DNA from: JACKHA01 sp041401985
GTDB taxonomy: Bacteria; Planctomycetota; Phycisphaerae; Phycisphaerales; UBA1924
Length of the DNA: 64,000 nucleotides
Direction: 5' to 3'
NCBI GenBank assembly: GCA_041401985.1
Contig: JAWKTE010000013.1
Span: 62,001-126,000 of the forward strand
In this document: in pieces, positions 45,770 to 53,906 of the stretch
How the letters are laid out: the number at the start of each line of letters is the position of its first letter
How positions within the stretch are numbered: position 1 is the stretch's first letter
The notes under the pieces: generated by a model
What the model was told of the DNA's origin: nothing
What the model saw: the letters and a program-made list of their open reading frames with translations, nothing else
Database searches by the model: none
Made by a program: the position numbers and the translations under genes

Positions 45770-46525
45770 TCAGGACTCCGGGTTCGGCTGGCGCAGGGCG
45801 ATCGGCTTATCGAGGATTTCACGGAGCATGACCGCGCGGCGGAGGTCGGCCCGCCCGACGCCGCCGCGCGAGCGGGTGGACCCGACGCCGCCGACGGGCG
45901 GGGGCTCGACGACCCGGATCGGGGCGGCGGGCTTGCCGCTGGAGTCGGCCGCGAGGCGGCGGGCCTCCTCCTCGAACGATGGCGCGGCGCGGGCCTGGGG
46001 CGCGGGCGTCGGCGCCGGACGCCGGGACTGGGCGGCCTGGTACGGCGTGGGTCGCTGGGGCTGGCGCTGCTGGCTTCGCGGCGGGCTGTACGGGCGGGGC
46101 TGCTGGGCCTGTGTTGAAGACGAGCCGCCCTGGGCTCGCTGGCGGCGCATCGCCTCGATCTGGGCCTGGCGACGGGCGGCCAGTTCGCGGAGGCGGTCCT
46201 GCGGGGACTGGCCGGTTGGAGCCGGCGAGGGCTGGCCGTACTGCGGCACCGGGCCGGTGGTACGGGGCACGCCCGGGGGGGGGACCATGACCGGGGCCGG
46301 GGCGGCGGGGGGTTGGCCCTGGGGGTACGACACGCCCATCTGGGCCGCCATTACCTCTTCGACCGACCGGCCGGTCCGCATGGCCTCCTGGACCTGGGCC
46401 TGGCGCATCCGCTCGATACGGCGTTTCTGGGCCTGCTCCTGAGCGGCCTTCATGATGCGGATGACCACCGGCACCACGAAGATGAGGGCAAAGACGGCCA
46501 GGCGGATGATCTGCTGGGTGGTCAT
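45770..46525 (-). CDS. Pro/Gln-rich single-pass membrane protein (unknown)
   Basis: 251 aa. A membrane helix opens the protein (MTTQQIIRLAVFALIFVVPV), followed by a basic amphipathic helix (KAAQEQAQKRRIERMRQAQV). A Pro/Gln/Arg-rich disordered region (about 70-190) comes next. A conserved-looking C-terminal helix reads DLRRAVMLREILDKPIALR, a motif seen in many planctomycete proteins of this kind. It is the last gene of the rpsB-tsf-ABC run, 12 nt after the ABC gene. Function unknown; a membrane tether is plausible. Confidence 0.78.
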   Translation of the reverse strand: MTTQQIIRLAVFALIFVVPVVIRIMKAAQEQAQKRRIERMRQAQVQEAMRTGRSVEEVMAAQMGVSYPQGQPPAAPAPVMVPPPGVPRTTGPVPQYGQPSPAPTGQSPQDRLRELAARRQAQIEAMRRQRAQGGSSSTQAQQPRPYSPPRSQQRQPQRPTPYQAAQSRRPAPTPAPQARAAPSFEEEARRLAADSSGKPAAPIRVVEPPPVGGVGSTRSRGGVGRADLRRAVMLREILDKPIALRQPNPES

Positions 46526-46537
46526 CGCGAGGAGAGT

Positions 46538-47386
46538 CTAGTCGGCGGCGCGGCGGGGTGAGGCCAGCGGGATCGGCGGGGTGGACACGACGCCGGGGCC
46601 GGGGCCGGGAACGGTGGCGAGGGCGAAGGGCGTCTGGAAGACGCGTTCGAGCACGGGCGGAGCCAGCACGCTCTCGGGCGGGCCGGCGGCGGCGACGCGT
46701 CCATCGGCGTCGAGCAGCAGGATGTCATCGGCGAACTGGGCGGTAAGGGCGAAGTCGTGGAGGACAACGATGACGCCGACGCCGGTCGCCGCGAGGTCCT
46801 TGAGGACGCCCATGGACGCGATCGCGTGGCGGGGGTCCATCGCCGAGACCGGCTCGTCGGCCAGGAGGAAGCGAGGGCGGGCGGGCGAGGCCGGCTCGGC
46901 GTCCGCGGCGGCACTCGGGTCGGCGGCGTCGAGTTGGGCCAGGGCGCGGGCGAACAGGACGCGCTGCTGCTGGCCCGCGCTGAGCGAGCCGAGCGGCTCA
47001 TCGGCGCGGTCGAGGATGCCGACGCGGGCCAGCGCGGCGTGGGCGGCCTCGTCGCGCCGCTGGCGCGGCTCGTGGATCGCCAGCCGCCCGAGCGCGACGA
47101 CCTGGCGAACGGAGTAGGCCAGTGCGGGCGATGAGGCCTGCGGGATGAACGCGATGGCGCGGGCCCGCTCGCGCGAGGGGATCGAGGCCAGCGGGCGGTC
47201 GGCGAGCGTCACGACGCCGCCGGACGGGCGGAGCACGCCGAGCAGGACGCGCAGGAGCGTGGTCTTGCCCGCGCCGTTGGGGCCGATGATCGCGGCCAGA
47301 CGGCCCGGGCGGGCCTCAAACGAAACATCGCGGAGCACGGCCTTTGAGGCGTACCCCGCGATGATGCTTGCGGCGGAGAGTGTCAC
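46538..47386 (-). CDS. Orphan ABC ATPase (FecE/BtuD-type)
   Basis: 282 aa. Walker A GPNGAGKTTLLRVLL, Q-loop AFIPQASSPA, signature LSAGQQQRV, Walker B FLLADEPVSAMD and H-loop LHDFALTAQ make it an active-looking ATPase of the iron/vitamin-B12 importer group. A 20-residue Ala/Pro insertion (LDAADPSAAADAEPAS) lies between signature and Walker B. The GTG start is 9 nt after the tsf stop, so they are probably co-transcribed. No permease or binding protein is adjacent. Confidence 0.88.
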   Translation of the reverse strand: MTLSAASIIAGYASKAVLRDVSFEARPGRLAAIIGPNGAGKTTLLRVLLGVLRPSGGVVTLADRPLASIPSRERARAIAFIPQASSPALAYSVRQVVALGRLAIHEPRQRRDEAAHAALARVGILDRADEPLGSLSAGQQQRVLFARALAQLDAADPSAAADAEPASPARPRFLLADEPVSAMDPRHAIASMGVLKDLAATGVGVIVVLHDFALTAQFADDILLLDADGRVAAAGPPESVLAPPVLERVFQTPFALATVPGPGPGVVSTPPIPLASPRRAAD

Positions 47387-47395
47387 GATCGGGCC

Positions 47396-48217
47396 TCAGG
47401 CCGTCTCGCCGACCTGCCAGCGGAAGAAGGTGATGAGTCGGGCCTTGGCGCCGACGAGATCGCCGATGGTCTTGGCGGGGTCCATGACGAAGGGCTGCTC
47501 CATCAGCGCGATCTCGCCGTAGAACTTCTTCATGCCGCCCTCGACCATCTTCTCGGCGATCTCCTTGGGCTTGCCGGACTCGATGGCCTGCTCGACGCGG
47601 AAGCGGCGCTCCTTCTCGACGATCTCCGCAGGGATGTCGTCGGCGGTGACGCCCACCGGGCGGGGCGTGGCGGCGGTGACGTGCATGCAGATCTGGCGGA
47701 GGGTCTCGTCGTTGATCGAGCCCTCGGCCTGGATGAGCACGCCGGTCTTGCCGTCGTGGTGGACGTACTGCCCGAAGGCGGTGGTGCCGGTCTCGCCGGA
47801 GATCTTGTGCCCGCGGGTGTAGGAGATGTTCTCCCCGGTCGAGGCGCGCAGGTCGTCGAGGATGGCGGTCATGTCGGGGGTGACGCCGACCTCGCCGCCA
47901 GCGGCCATGAGGGCCATCTTCGCGATGTCGTTGACGGCCTTGATGAACTTCTCGTTCTTGGCGGTGAAGTCGGTCTCGCAGCGGACCTCGACGATGGCGC
48001 CGGCACCGGCGCCTTCGTTGACCGCGATGCCGACGCGGCCCTCGCCCGCGGGGCGGTCGGAGCGGGACTCCATCTTGCCCTTGAGCTTCTTGCGGAGGAG
48101 TTCCTCGGCCTTGTCGGCGTCGCCGCCGGCCTCGGCCAGGGCCTCCTTGCAGGCCATCATCGGAAGGCCGGTCTTGTTCCGAAGCATCATGACGACTTTG
48201 GCGCTGATGTCGCTCAT
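47396..48217 (-). CDS. tsf: Translation elongation factor Ts
   Basis: 273 aa. Nucleotide exchange factor for EF-Tu. The N-terminal UBA-like domain (VVMMLRNKTGLPMMACKEAL) and the EF-Ts core (VEVRCETDFTAKNEKFIK; Thr-Asp-Phe motif) are standard. The central region contains a DGKTGVLIQAEG-type motif. The start ATG 48217 fits (MSDISAKVVMM). It follows rpsB at 178 nt with the long hairpin between, rather than the tight rpsB-tsf spacing common in bacteria. Followed closely by the ABC ATPase gene. Confidence 0.96.
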   Translation of the reverse strand: MSDISAKVVMMLRNKTGLPMMACKEALAEAGGDADKAEELLRKKLKGKMESRSDRPAGEGRVGIAVNEGAGAGAIVEVRCETDFTAKNEKFIKAVNDIAKMALMAAGGEVGVTPDMTAILDDLRASTGENISYTRGHKISGETGTTAFGQYVHHDGKTGVLIQAEGSINDETLRQICMHVTAATPRPVGVTADDIPAEIVEKERRFRVEQAIESGKPKEIAEKMVEGGMKKFYGEIALMEQPFVMDPAKTIGDLVGAKARLITFFRWQVGETA

Positions 48218-48271
48218 CGGTGCTCTCTCACTGGTCGGCGGGCTGTTTGGTCGCCCTTGGTCTGATGGACT

Positions 48272-48383
48272 CACCACGGAGACACGGGGGCACGGAGGGT
48301 GACTGGCGGAGAGGCTGCGATCGCGCGGCGGGCCGAGGGGTCTGGCCCATGTCCTGCCTCCGTGTCTCGGTGTCTCCGTGGTG
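48272..48383. repeat. Long imperfect hairpin between rpsB and tsf
   Basis: Left arm 48272-48298 (CACCACGGAGACACGGGG...) and right arm 48357-48383 (CCTCCGTGTCTCGGTGTCTC...) pair over 27 bp with three mismatches, two of which can form G-U pairs; the loop is 58 nt. It is the same kind of element as at 41.2 and 53.6 kb. Placed between rpsB and tsf, it could attenuate tsf and downstream genes. Confidence 0.85.
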
Positions 48384-48394
48384 GATTGCTTCGA

Positions 48395-49282
48395 TTACTG
48401 GGCGCGTTCGGCGCCGGCGCGGGCCGGTTCGGCCCGAGCGGGGGTCTGGTCGTCGGACGGGGCGGCCGGGGCCTCGTCGGAGCGGAACTGGGCCCGTCGG
48501 CTGCGGCGCGGGCCCTCGCCCTGGGCGGGCGCGCCCTCGCCGGCGTCCTGCGGGCGGGACATCTCGCGATCCTGGCGTCCCTCGGCGACCGCCAGGCACA
48601 GTTCCCGGATCACGACGTCGATCGACCGCATCGAGTCGTCGTTGCCGGGGATCGGGATGTCGGCCATCTCCGGGTCGCCGTCGGTGTCGAGCAGGCAGAT
48701 GGTGGGGATGCCCAGTTTGCGGGCCTCCTTGATGGCCGTGATCTCGTTCTTGACGTCGATGACCACCAGCGCGCCCGGGAGCTTCTCCATCGTGCGGATG
48801 CCCTCGAGGTTGCGCTTGATCTTGCGCATCTCGCGCCGGAGCTGGGACTCCATCTTCTTCGAGTACGACTGGAAGTTGTCGTTCTGCTCGATGGCCTCGA
48901 GTTCCTCGAGGCGCTTGAGGCGGAGACGGATGGTGCGGAAGTTGGTCAGCGTGCCGCCCAGCCAGCGCTCGGTGACGAAGGGCTGCTTGGCGTCGGTGCA
49001 GCGCTGGATGAGCACGTCCTTGGCCTGGCGCTTGGTGCCGATGAAGCACACGTCCTTGCCATTGGCGACGCACTGGCGGATGTACTTCTTGGCCAGCAGG
49101 AGGCCCTTGACGGTCTCCTTGATGTCGATGATGTGGATGCCGCTGCGCTTGCCGTAGATGTACGGCTGCATCCGCGGGTTCCACGCGCTGGAGCGCTGGC
49201 CGAAGTGGATGCCGGCCTCGATGAGGTCCTGCACCAGCGAGGTGCCGGAGGACTGGCCGGGATTGGCGGCGACGGTGGACAT
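48395..49282 (-). CDS. rpsB: 30S ribosomal protein S2
   Basis: 295 aa. Core: LIEAGIHFGQRSSAWNPRM, YIYGKRSGIHIIDIKETV, GTKRQAKDVL, RWLGGTLTNFRTI and LVVIDVKNEITAIKEA. The C-terminal 60 residues are a polar, Ala/Glu/Arg-rich extension (AGEGAPAQGEGPRRSRR) beyond the normal S2 end. The start is ATG 49282 (MSTVAANPG). First of the rpsB-tsf-ABC run. The spacer to rho upstream contains stem-loops that may include its control region. Confidence 0.96.
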   Translation of the reverse strand: MSTVAANPGQSSGTSLVQDLIEAGIHFGQRSSAWNPRMQPYIYGKRSGIHIIDIKETVKGLLLAKKYIRQCVANGKDVCFIGTKRQAKDVLIQRCTDAKQPFVTERWLGGTLTNFRTIRLRLKRLEELEAIEQNDNFQSYSKKMESQLRREMRKIKRNLEGIRTMEKLPGALVVIDVKNEITAIKEARKLGIPTICLLDTDGDPEMADIPIPGNDDSMRSIDVVIRELCLAVAEGRQDREMSRPQDAGEGAPAQGEGPRRSRRAQFRSDEAPAAPSDDQTPARAEPARAGAERAQ

Positions 49283-49696
49283 GGGAAACCTCTGACGCGG
49301 CAGCGGCACCGGCGGCATCGGGTCGGTCGCGGGGTAAGCCCGCCGATGACGCCACAGGGCGCTTGGGGAAGATCAGTGGGCGACGATCGACCGCTCGGAC
49401 GCCGAGCGGCGTGTCTCTCGCCTGATGGATCACCACAATCCGGCCGCCGACCACCGCCGGACGAGGGAGTATAGGTGGGGTTGGGGGGGTGGCAAACGGT
49501 CGGGCCAACCCGGCCCGCTGATCGCCGGCCGATGCCGGAGGCGAGTTTGGGAGTCAGCCGCCTGAAACTCCCAAAGTCGCGTGGACTGTGGGAATCCACG
49601 AACACAGATTCCCGCACAAAAGCCGTCCCGCTGACGGCCTGGCCGGGGCTGCAGTTCGCGGAGGGACCACGGCTGATCGGGGCTCGCTGTCCTGCC
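49283..49696. promoter_or_regulatory. Rho-rpsB intergenic region with competing stem-loops
   Basis: 414 nt. Perfect stem TTTGGGAGT/ACTCCCAAA (49546-49575) with a 12-nt loop. Stem GTGGA/TCCAC (49581-49599) competes with GGGAATC/GATTCCC (49590-49613), since they share the same bases. No T-run follows in either direction, so these are not classic terminators. On the minus strand the order is rho stop, then stems, then about 260 nt to rpsB. They may serve in rho 3'-end formation or rpsB control. Confidence 0.4.
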
Positions 49697-51709
49697 TCAC
49701 GCCCCCATCGCCATGTTCATCAGGAACTCGGCGTTGGTCTTGAACTTCTTGAGGCGGGTGCGGAGCAGTTCCATGGCCTCCACGACGTTCATGTCGGACA
49801 GGACCTTGCGGAGGCGGTGGACCAGTTCGAGTTCCTTCTTGTCCAGCAGCAGTTCCTCGCGACGGGTGCCGGAGGCACCGATGTCGATGCACGGGTAGAT
49901 GCGCTTGTCCATGAGTTTGCGGTCGAGGTGGAGTTCGGCGTTGCCGGTGCCCTTGAACTCCTCGAAGATGACCTCGTCCATCTTGGAGCCGGTGTCGACC
50001 AGGGCGGTGCCGATGATGGTGAGCGAGCCGCCGCCGTCGATGGCGCGGGCCGCCCCGAAGAACTTCTTGGGCTTCTGGAGGGCGTTGGAGTCCAGGCCGC
50101 CGGTCATGATCTTGCCCGAGTGGGGCATCTCGGCGTTGTAGGCCCGGGCCAGGCGGGTGATCGAATCGAGGAAGATCACCACGTCCTGGCCGAACTCGAC
50201 CATCCGCTTGGCCTTCTCGATGACCACCTCGGCCACCGCGACGTGACGGCTCGACGGCTCGTCGAACGTGCTGGCGACGACCTCGACGCTCTTGTCGGAG
50301 TGGCGCTTGAAGTCGGTGACTTCTTCCGGGCGCTCGTCCACCAGCAGGACGATGATCTTCACGTCCGGGGCGTTCTTCGTGATCGACTGGGTCATCTTCT
50401 GGAGCAGCACGGTCTTGCCGGTTCGCGGCGGGGCCACGATCAGCATGCGCTGGCCCTTGCCGATGGGCGTGACCAGATCGACCACGCGGCACTCGATGCC
50501 GTCCGGCTCGTCCTCGAGGATGTACCGCTCCTCGGGGTGCAGGGGCGTGAGTTCCTCGTAGGGCACCAGGTCGTGGATGCGACCGGGCTCGCCGGCGTTG
50601 ACCTGCTCAACGCGGAGGAGGGCGAAGTAGCGCTCGCTCTCCTTGGGCGGGCGGATGGCGCCCTTGACCTCCATGCCGCGCCGGAGGCCGAAGCGCCGGA
50701 TCTGGGACGGGCTGACGTAGATGTCGTCCGGGCCGGGGAGGTAGGACTGCTCGGGGGATCGGAGGAAGCCGAAGCCGTCGGGCATGATCTCGAGCGTGCC
50801 GTCGCCATACATGAGGCCCTGCTTCATGGCGCGGGCCTTGAGCACCTTGAAGATCAGGTCCTGGCGTGAGAGGGCGTGGAAGTCTTCGAGGCCCTCCTTG
50901 GTGGCGTACTCGTGGAGTTCCTCCAGCGGCATGCGCTGGAGTTCGCCGATGGAGATGGCCTCCTTGAGCATGGCCGGGTCGGCGTTGGCGGCGATGCGTT
51001 CGAGTTCGGCGGCCTCGCGCTCGAGTTCCTCGTCGCTGGGCAGGCCGTGCGGGAGGTAGCGCTGGCCGCCCCCACCACCGCCGCCGCCTCCACCACCCTC
51101 GAAGCCGCCGCCCTGGCCGCGCTTCTTCTTGCGCTTGCGGCGACCGAGGCGGGAGTCACCCTGGGGGTTGTTGGACCAGGGCCGATCGGAACGGTTGTCG
51201 GGCCCACGATCGGAACGGTTGTCGGGGCCGCGATCGGGGCGGTTGTCCGGGCGATTGTCCGGGCGGCCATCACGCTGGTCGCGATGGTCCCGCTGGTCGG
51301 GTCGGTTCTGGGGCGGGCCTTCGCGACGGTCGGCACGCGGGCCATCGTCGCGACTCTCGCGCCCTTCGCGACCCTCGCGTTGCTGCGGACCCTCTGAGCG
51401 CTGCTCCGGGCGGGCGTCGGGGCGCGATTCGGAGCGGGAGTCGGGCCGCGGCTCCGAGCGCCCTTCGGGCTTGGCCTCGCTGCGCTGGGGCGGCCTGGGG
51501 GCCGGGGCCATCGCGGGGATGACCGGGCGGGGCGCGGGCTTCTCGTCGCGCGACTCGGCCTTGGCCGCGGGCTTGGGTTCGGCCTTCGTGGCGGGCTTGG
51601 GTTCCGCCTTGGTATCCGGCTCGGCCTTGGGCTTGGTTGTGCGGCGGCGAGTGGTGCGCGCGGGGGTGTCGGATGCGCTGTCGTCCGTCGCCTGTGCTGA
51701 CTTGGCCAT
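49697..51709 (-). CDS. rho: Transcription termination factor Rho with long disordered N-terminal insert
   Basis: 670 aa against about 420 usual. The core is complete: RNA-binding domain (IMPDGFGFLRSPEQSYLPGP), Walker A APPRTGKTVLLQ (near residue 425), Walker B VVIFLDSITRLARAYN, Q-loop/R-loop PHSGKIMTGGLD and the C-terminal TNAEFLMNM. The first ~220 residues are a disordered Lys/Ala/Glu- then Arg/Asp/Asn/Gly-rich extension with repeats (PDNRPDNRPDRGPDNRSDRG) and a poly-Gly run. The canonical Lys-Ala in APPKAGKT is Arg-Thr here. The promoter is placed inside the neighbouring coaE 3' end, giving a leader of about 440 nt. Confidence 0.95.
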   Translation of the reverse strand: MAKSAQATDDSASDTPARTTRRRTTKPKAEPDTKAEPKPATKAEPKPAAKAESRDEKPAPRPVIPAMAPAPRPPQRSEAKPEGRSEPRPDSRSESRPDARPEQRSEGPQQREGREGRESRDDGPRADRREGPPQNRPDQRDHRDQRDGRPDNRPDNRPDRGPDNRSDRGPDNRSDRPWSNNPQGDSRLGRRKRKKKRGQGGGFEGGGGGGGGGGGQRYLPHGLPSDEELEREAAELERIAANADPAMLKEAISIGELQRMPLEELHEYATKEGLEDFHALSRQDLIFKVLKARAMKQGLMYGDGTLEIMPDGFGFLRSPEQSYLPGPDDIYVSPSQIRRFGLRRGMEVKGAIRPPKESERYFALLRVEQVNAGEPGRIHDLVPYEELTPLHPEERYILEDEPDGIECRVVDLVTPIGKGQRMLIVAPPRTGKTVLLQKMTQSITKNAPDVKIIVLLVDERPEEVTDFKRHSDKSVEVVASTFDEPSSRHVAVAEVVIEKAKRMVEFGQDVVIFLDSITRLARAYNAEMPHSGKIMTGGLDSNALQKPKKFFGAARAIDGGGSLTIIGTALVDTGSKMDEVIFEEFKGTGNAELHLDRKLMDKRIYPCIDIGASGTRREELLLDKKELELVHRLRKVLSDMNVVEAMELLRTRLKKFKTNAEFLMNMAMGA

Positions 51710-52175
51710 GCTGGTCTCGGGGGTCGTTGGAACGGAACTCAGGCCGGGGCGCGGCTGCCTCTTGGAGGGCGGAACGCGGCGCGGCGATGGACGGGGGGAA
51801 GTGGGCCGAGGTGCCCCGGCCCGGGGCGTGCCGCGCCTGCCTGTTCAGGGGCGAGGTCGGCGTGGACTGGCTCCGCTCCTGGCTTTCCCCGGACCCACCA
51901 CGATCGGGGGATCACGAGCGGGGATTGCGAGCATGAGGGAGGAAAGGGGGCGGGAGGTGTCCCGCCTGGGGATCGTGCCTGGGCGTGCCCATCCGCGGAA
52001 CGGCCCGGCCTTGGGGCATGGCCCCGGCGGCGGAGGAACTGCGGGTGGTCGCCTGTGTGCGGGGTTCGGGGGCGTCCGCGTGCGGCCTTCGGAGCGAGGC
52101 CCGGATGGGCCCGTCGTCGGATCGCTTCGGCGGGCGTCGGCCCGAACGTCGCGGAAGTATACATCGGCTGGCGGG
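51710..52175. other. Long untranslated leader of rho
   Basis: 466 nt between the rho start and the coaE stop without a credible gene. Reading from the promoter (below) it would be a 440-nt 5' leader. It is C-rich on the minus strand, which would suit a Rho-binding (rut-like) region. In E. coli rho is known to be autoregulated by attenuation in its leader. The analogy is inference. Confidence 0.35.
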
Positions 52176-52184
52176 TCAAGCCAA
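52156..52184 (-). promoter_or_regulatory. Sigma-70-like promoter for rho, inside the coaE 3' end
   Basis: On the minus strand TTGGCT (plus 52179-52184), a 17-nt spacer and TATACT (plus 52156-52161) make the best -35/-10 pair I found. The -35 overlaps the last codons of the PH-CoaE gene (GLA-stop). Transcription would start near 52149. Confidence 0.55.
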
Positions 52185-53525
52185 CCCAGAAGAAGTTGGG
52201 GGGGAGGGCGTCGTGTCGGATGCGGCGTCGCCGGATCTGGCGGCGTCGGGCCTGGGGGCGGCCGCGGGGCCCGATGATGCGGCGGTCGATGGGCCGGGTG
52301 AAGAGCTGGGTGATGTGTTCGTCTGCTTCGCGCTCGCGGCGAGCGCTGCGCGGGCCGCGGCTTCGACGCGGGAGGCGAGCGTTGGCTCGTCCGCGTCGTT
52401 GGCGATGACGCGGTCGGCGCGGCTTCGCTTCTCTTCAAGCGGCATCTGGGCGGCCTCGCGCCGGTCGAGTTCGGACTCGTCCCAGTTGCGCGAGGCACGG
52501 ACGCGGGCCAGGCGCACGCCGCGCGGGGCGTCGACGAACCAGACCTCGTCGCACTCGGACTCGAGGCCGGCTTCGAGCAGGAGCGGCGCGTCGATGACGA
52601 CGATCGGCGTGCCGTCGGCGGCGGCGTCGCGCTTCAAGGCCTCGCGCCCCTCGCGGAGCAGCGGGTGGATCAGGGCTTCGAGGCGTTTGCGCTGCTCGGG
52701 GTCGGCGAAGACGATCGCGGCCAGGGCCTTGCGGTCGATGGCCCCGGAGCCGTCGAGCACGCGGTCCCCCCACCACTCGCGGAGCGTGGCCCGGACATCG
52801 GGGCGATCCAGCATTTCCTTTGCGCGTGCGTCGGAGTCGGACACGACCGCGCCGAGAGTCTGGAGGCGCTTGGCGACGGCGCTCTTGCCCGCGCCGATGC
52901 CGCCGACCAGGCCGATCACGAGGGGGCGGGGCGGGTGCGACAGCACCGGCGCGGGTTGGCCGGGCTGGTCGCGTGTCGGCGCCACGGGGTCTGATGGCTT
53001 GGGCGCTTCGCCTTTGCGCTGCTCGCTCGCGTCGCGGATCGCCTGCATCGCGGCGTCGGGCCTTGCGATCGAGATCCACATCGCTTCGAGCGCCAGGGCC
53101 GAAGCCGACGACACGCCGACCGTGCCCAGGCCGAGCACACGCTCAACAAGCGTGCGGTGCTGGGCGATGCTCTGGACGCGGGCAAGGGGCACCTCGGCCC
53201 GCCAGCGCTGGAACACGCCGTCGTTCGAGATGACGCGCCGGTCGGTCAGAATGTAGCGCCGCCCGTACCACCTGACGACTTCGACGCCCACACGGATCGC
53301 GGCCACGAGGATCGCGGCCCACAGCAGGCTGAACGAGACCGTCGCCCCGCTGGCCTGCCGCACCATCGGCGCCAGCACCGCGGCGTACAGGATCAGGATC
53401 GCGACCGCGAACCAGGAACGAAGCAGGATCGTGATCGGATGCGGGCGCAGGGCCAGCATGACGCGCTCGCCCTCGTGCAGGACGGCCCCCGACGTCGGCA
53501 ATCGCTCGAACCCGCCCGCGGTCAT
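52176..53525 (-). CDS. coaE: Fusion of membrane bPH2 (DUF304) domain and dephospho-CoA kinase
   Basis: 449 aa single frame. Residues 1-170: two membrane helices (ITILLRSWFAVAILILYAAV; FSLLWAAILVAAIRVGVEVV) and a bacterial PH-like domain (RRYILTDRRVISNDGVFQRW, EVPLARVQSIAQHRTLVERV). Residues 200-410: CoaE, with P-loop GLVGGIGAGKSAVAKRL, DSDARAKEMLD, IDAPLLLEAGL and the C-terminal RADRVIAND. CoaE phosphorylates dephospho-CoA in the last step of CoA synthesis. A possible internal GTG (PVLSHPPRP) might also start a free kinase. The tail is Ser/Pro/Ala-rich. A TACCGT hexamer ends 6 nt before the ATG, suggesting a leaderless transcript. Confidence 0.9.
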   Translation of the reverse strand: MTAGGFERLPTSGAVLHEGERVMLALRPHPITILLRSWFAVAILILYAAVLAPMVRQASGATVSFSLLWAAILVAAIRVGVEVVRWYGRRYILTDRRVISNDGVFQRWRAEVPLARVQSIAQHRTLVERVLGLGTVGVSSASALALEAMWISIARPDAAMQAIRDASEQRKGEAPKPSDPVAPTRDQPGQPAPVLSHPPRPLVIGLVGGIGAGKSAVAKRLQTLGAVVSDSDARAKEMLDRPDVRATLREWWGDRVLDGSGAIDRKALAAIVFADPEQRKRLEALIHPLLREGREALKRDAAADGTPIVVIDAPLLLEAGLESECDEVWFVDAPRGVRLARVRASRNWDESELDRREAAQMPLEEKRSRADRVIANDADEPTLASRVEAAARAALAASAKQTNTSPSSSPGPSTAASSGPAAAPRPDAARSGDAASDTTPSPPTSSGLA

Positions 53526-53906
53526 CGCACCACGGTAGCGACGGCGGAGCGGATCGGTTGCGGGGCGGTCCCCGAGCCGTTCGCCCCCGCCCGTCGGGCA
53601 TCACCCCCGAGGTGTCAACACAGAGGCACGGAAGCACAGAGCCGGCACAGAGGAGAGAAGAAGGCAGGAGTGGAGCGACGCGGCGATAGGTCGGGCCGGG
53701 CAGGACGCATCACGCGTGCGACCTGCTCAACAACCAGCACGCCGCGTGGCTCTCCACCCGCTTCCTGGCCCTCTCCTGGCTTGTCCTCTCTGTGTCTCTG
53801 TGCCTCTGTGTTGAGACTTCTCCTCGTTCGGCGGCAACGCCGGCACGTGAGATGACTGCGAGGCAGGCATCGAGGCAGGAGGCACCGAGGCATCGAGCCG
53901 AGCCGC
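53526..53906. other. Hairpin-bearing spacer between hpt and PH-CoaE genes
   Basis: 381 nt with no gene. It contains the long hairpin 53615-53814 and otherwise a GC-rich filler. The open frames through it are shadows. Confidence 0.4.
53615..53814. repeat. Long imperfect hairpin, 27-bp arms
   Basis: Left arm 53615-53641 (TCAACACAGAGGCACGGAAG...) and right arm 53788-53814 (CTCTGTGTCTCTGTGCCTCT...) differ from perfect pairing at three of 27 positions. The loop is 146 nt. The arms are nearly the same as those at 41.2 kb (TCAACACAGAGGCAC), so this is a dispersed family. It lies between hpt and the PH-CoaE gene, both minus strand. Confidence 0.85.

Noticed and set aside
49546..49575. Rho-independent terminator
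   Set aside because: Good 9-bp stem but no T-run in either direction.
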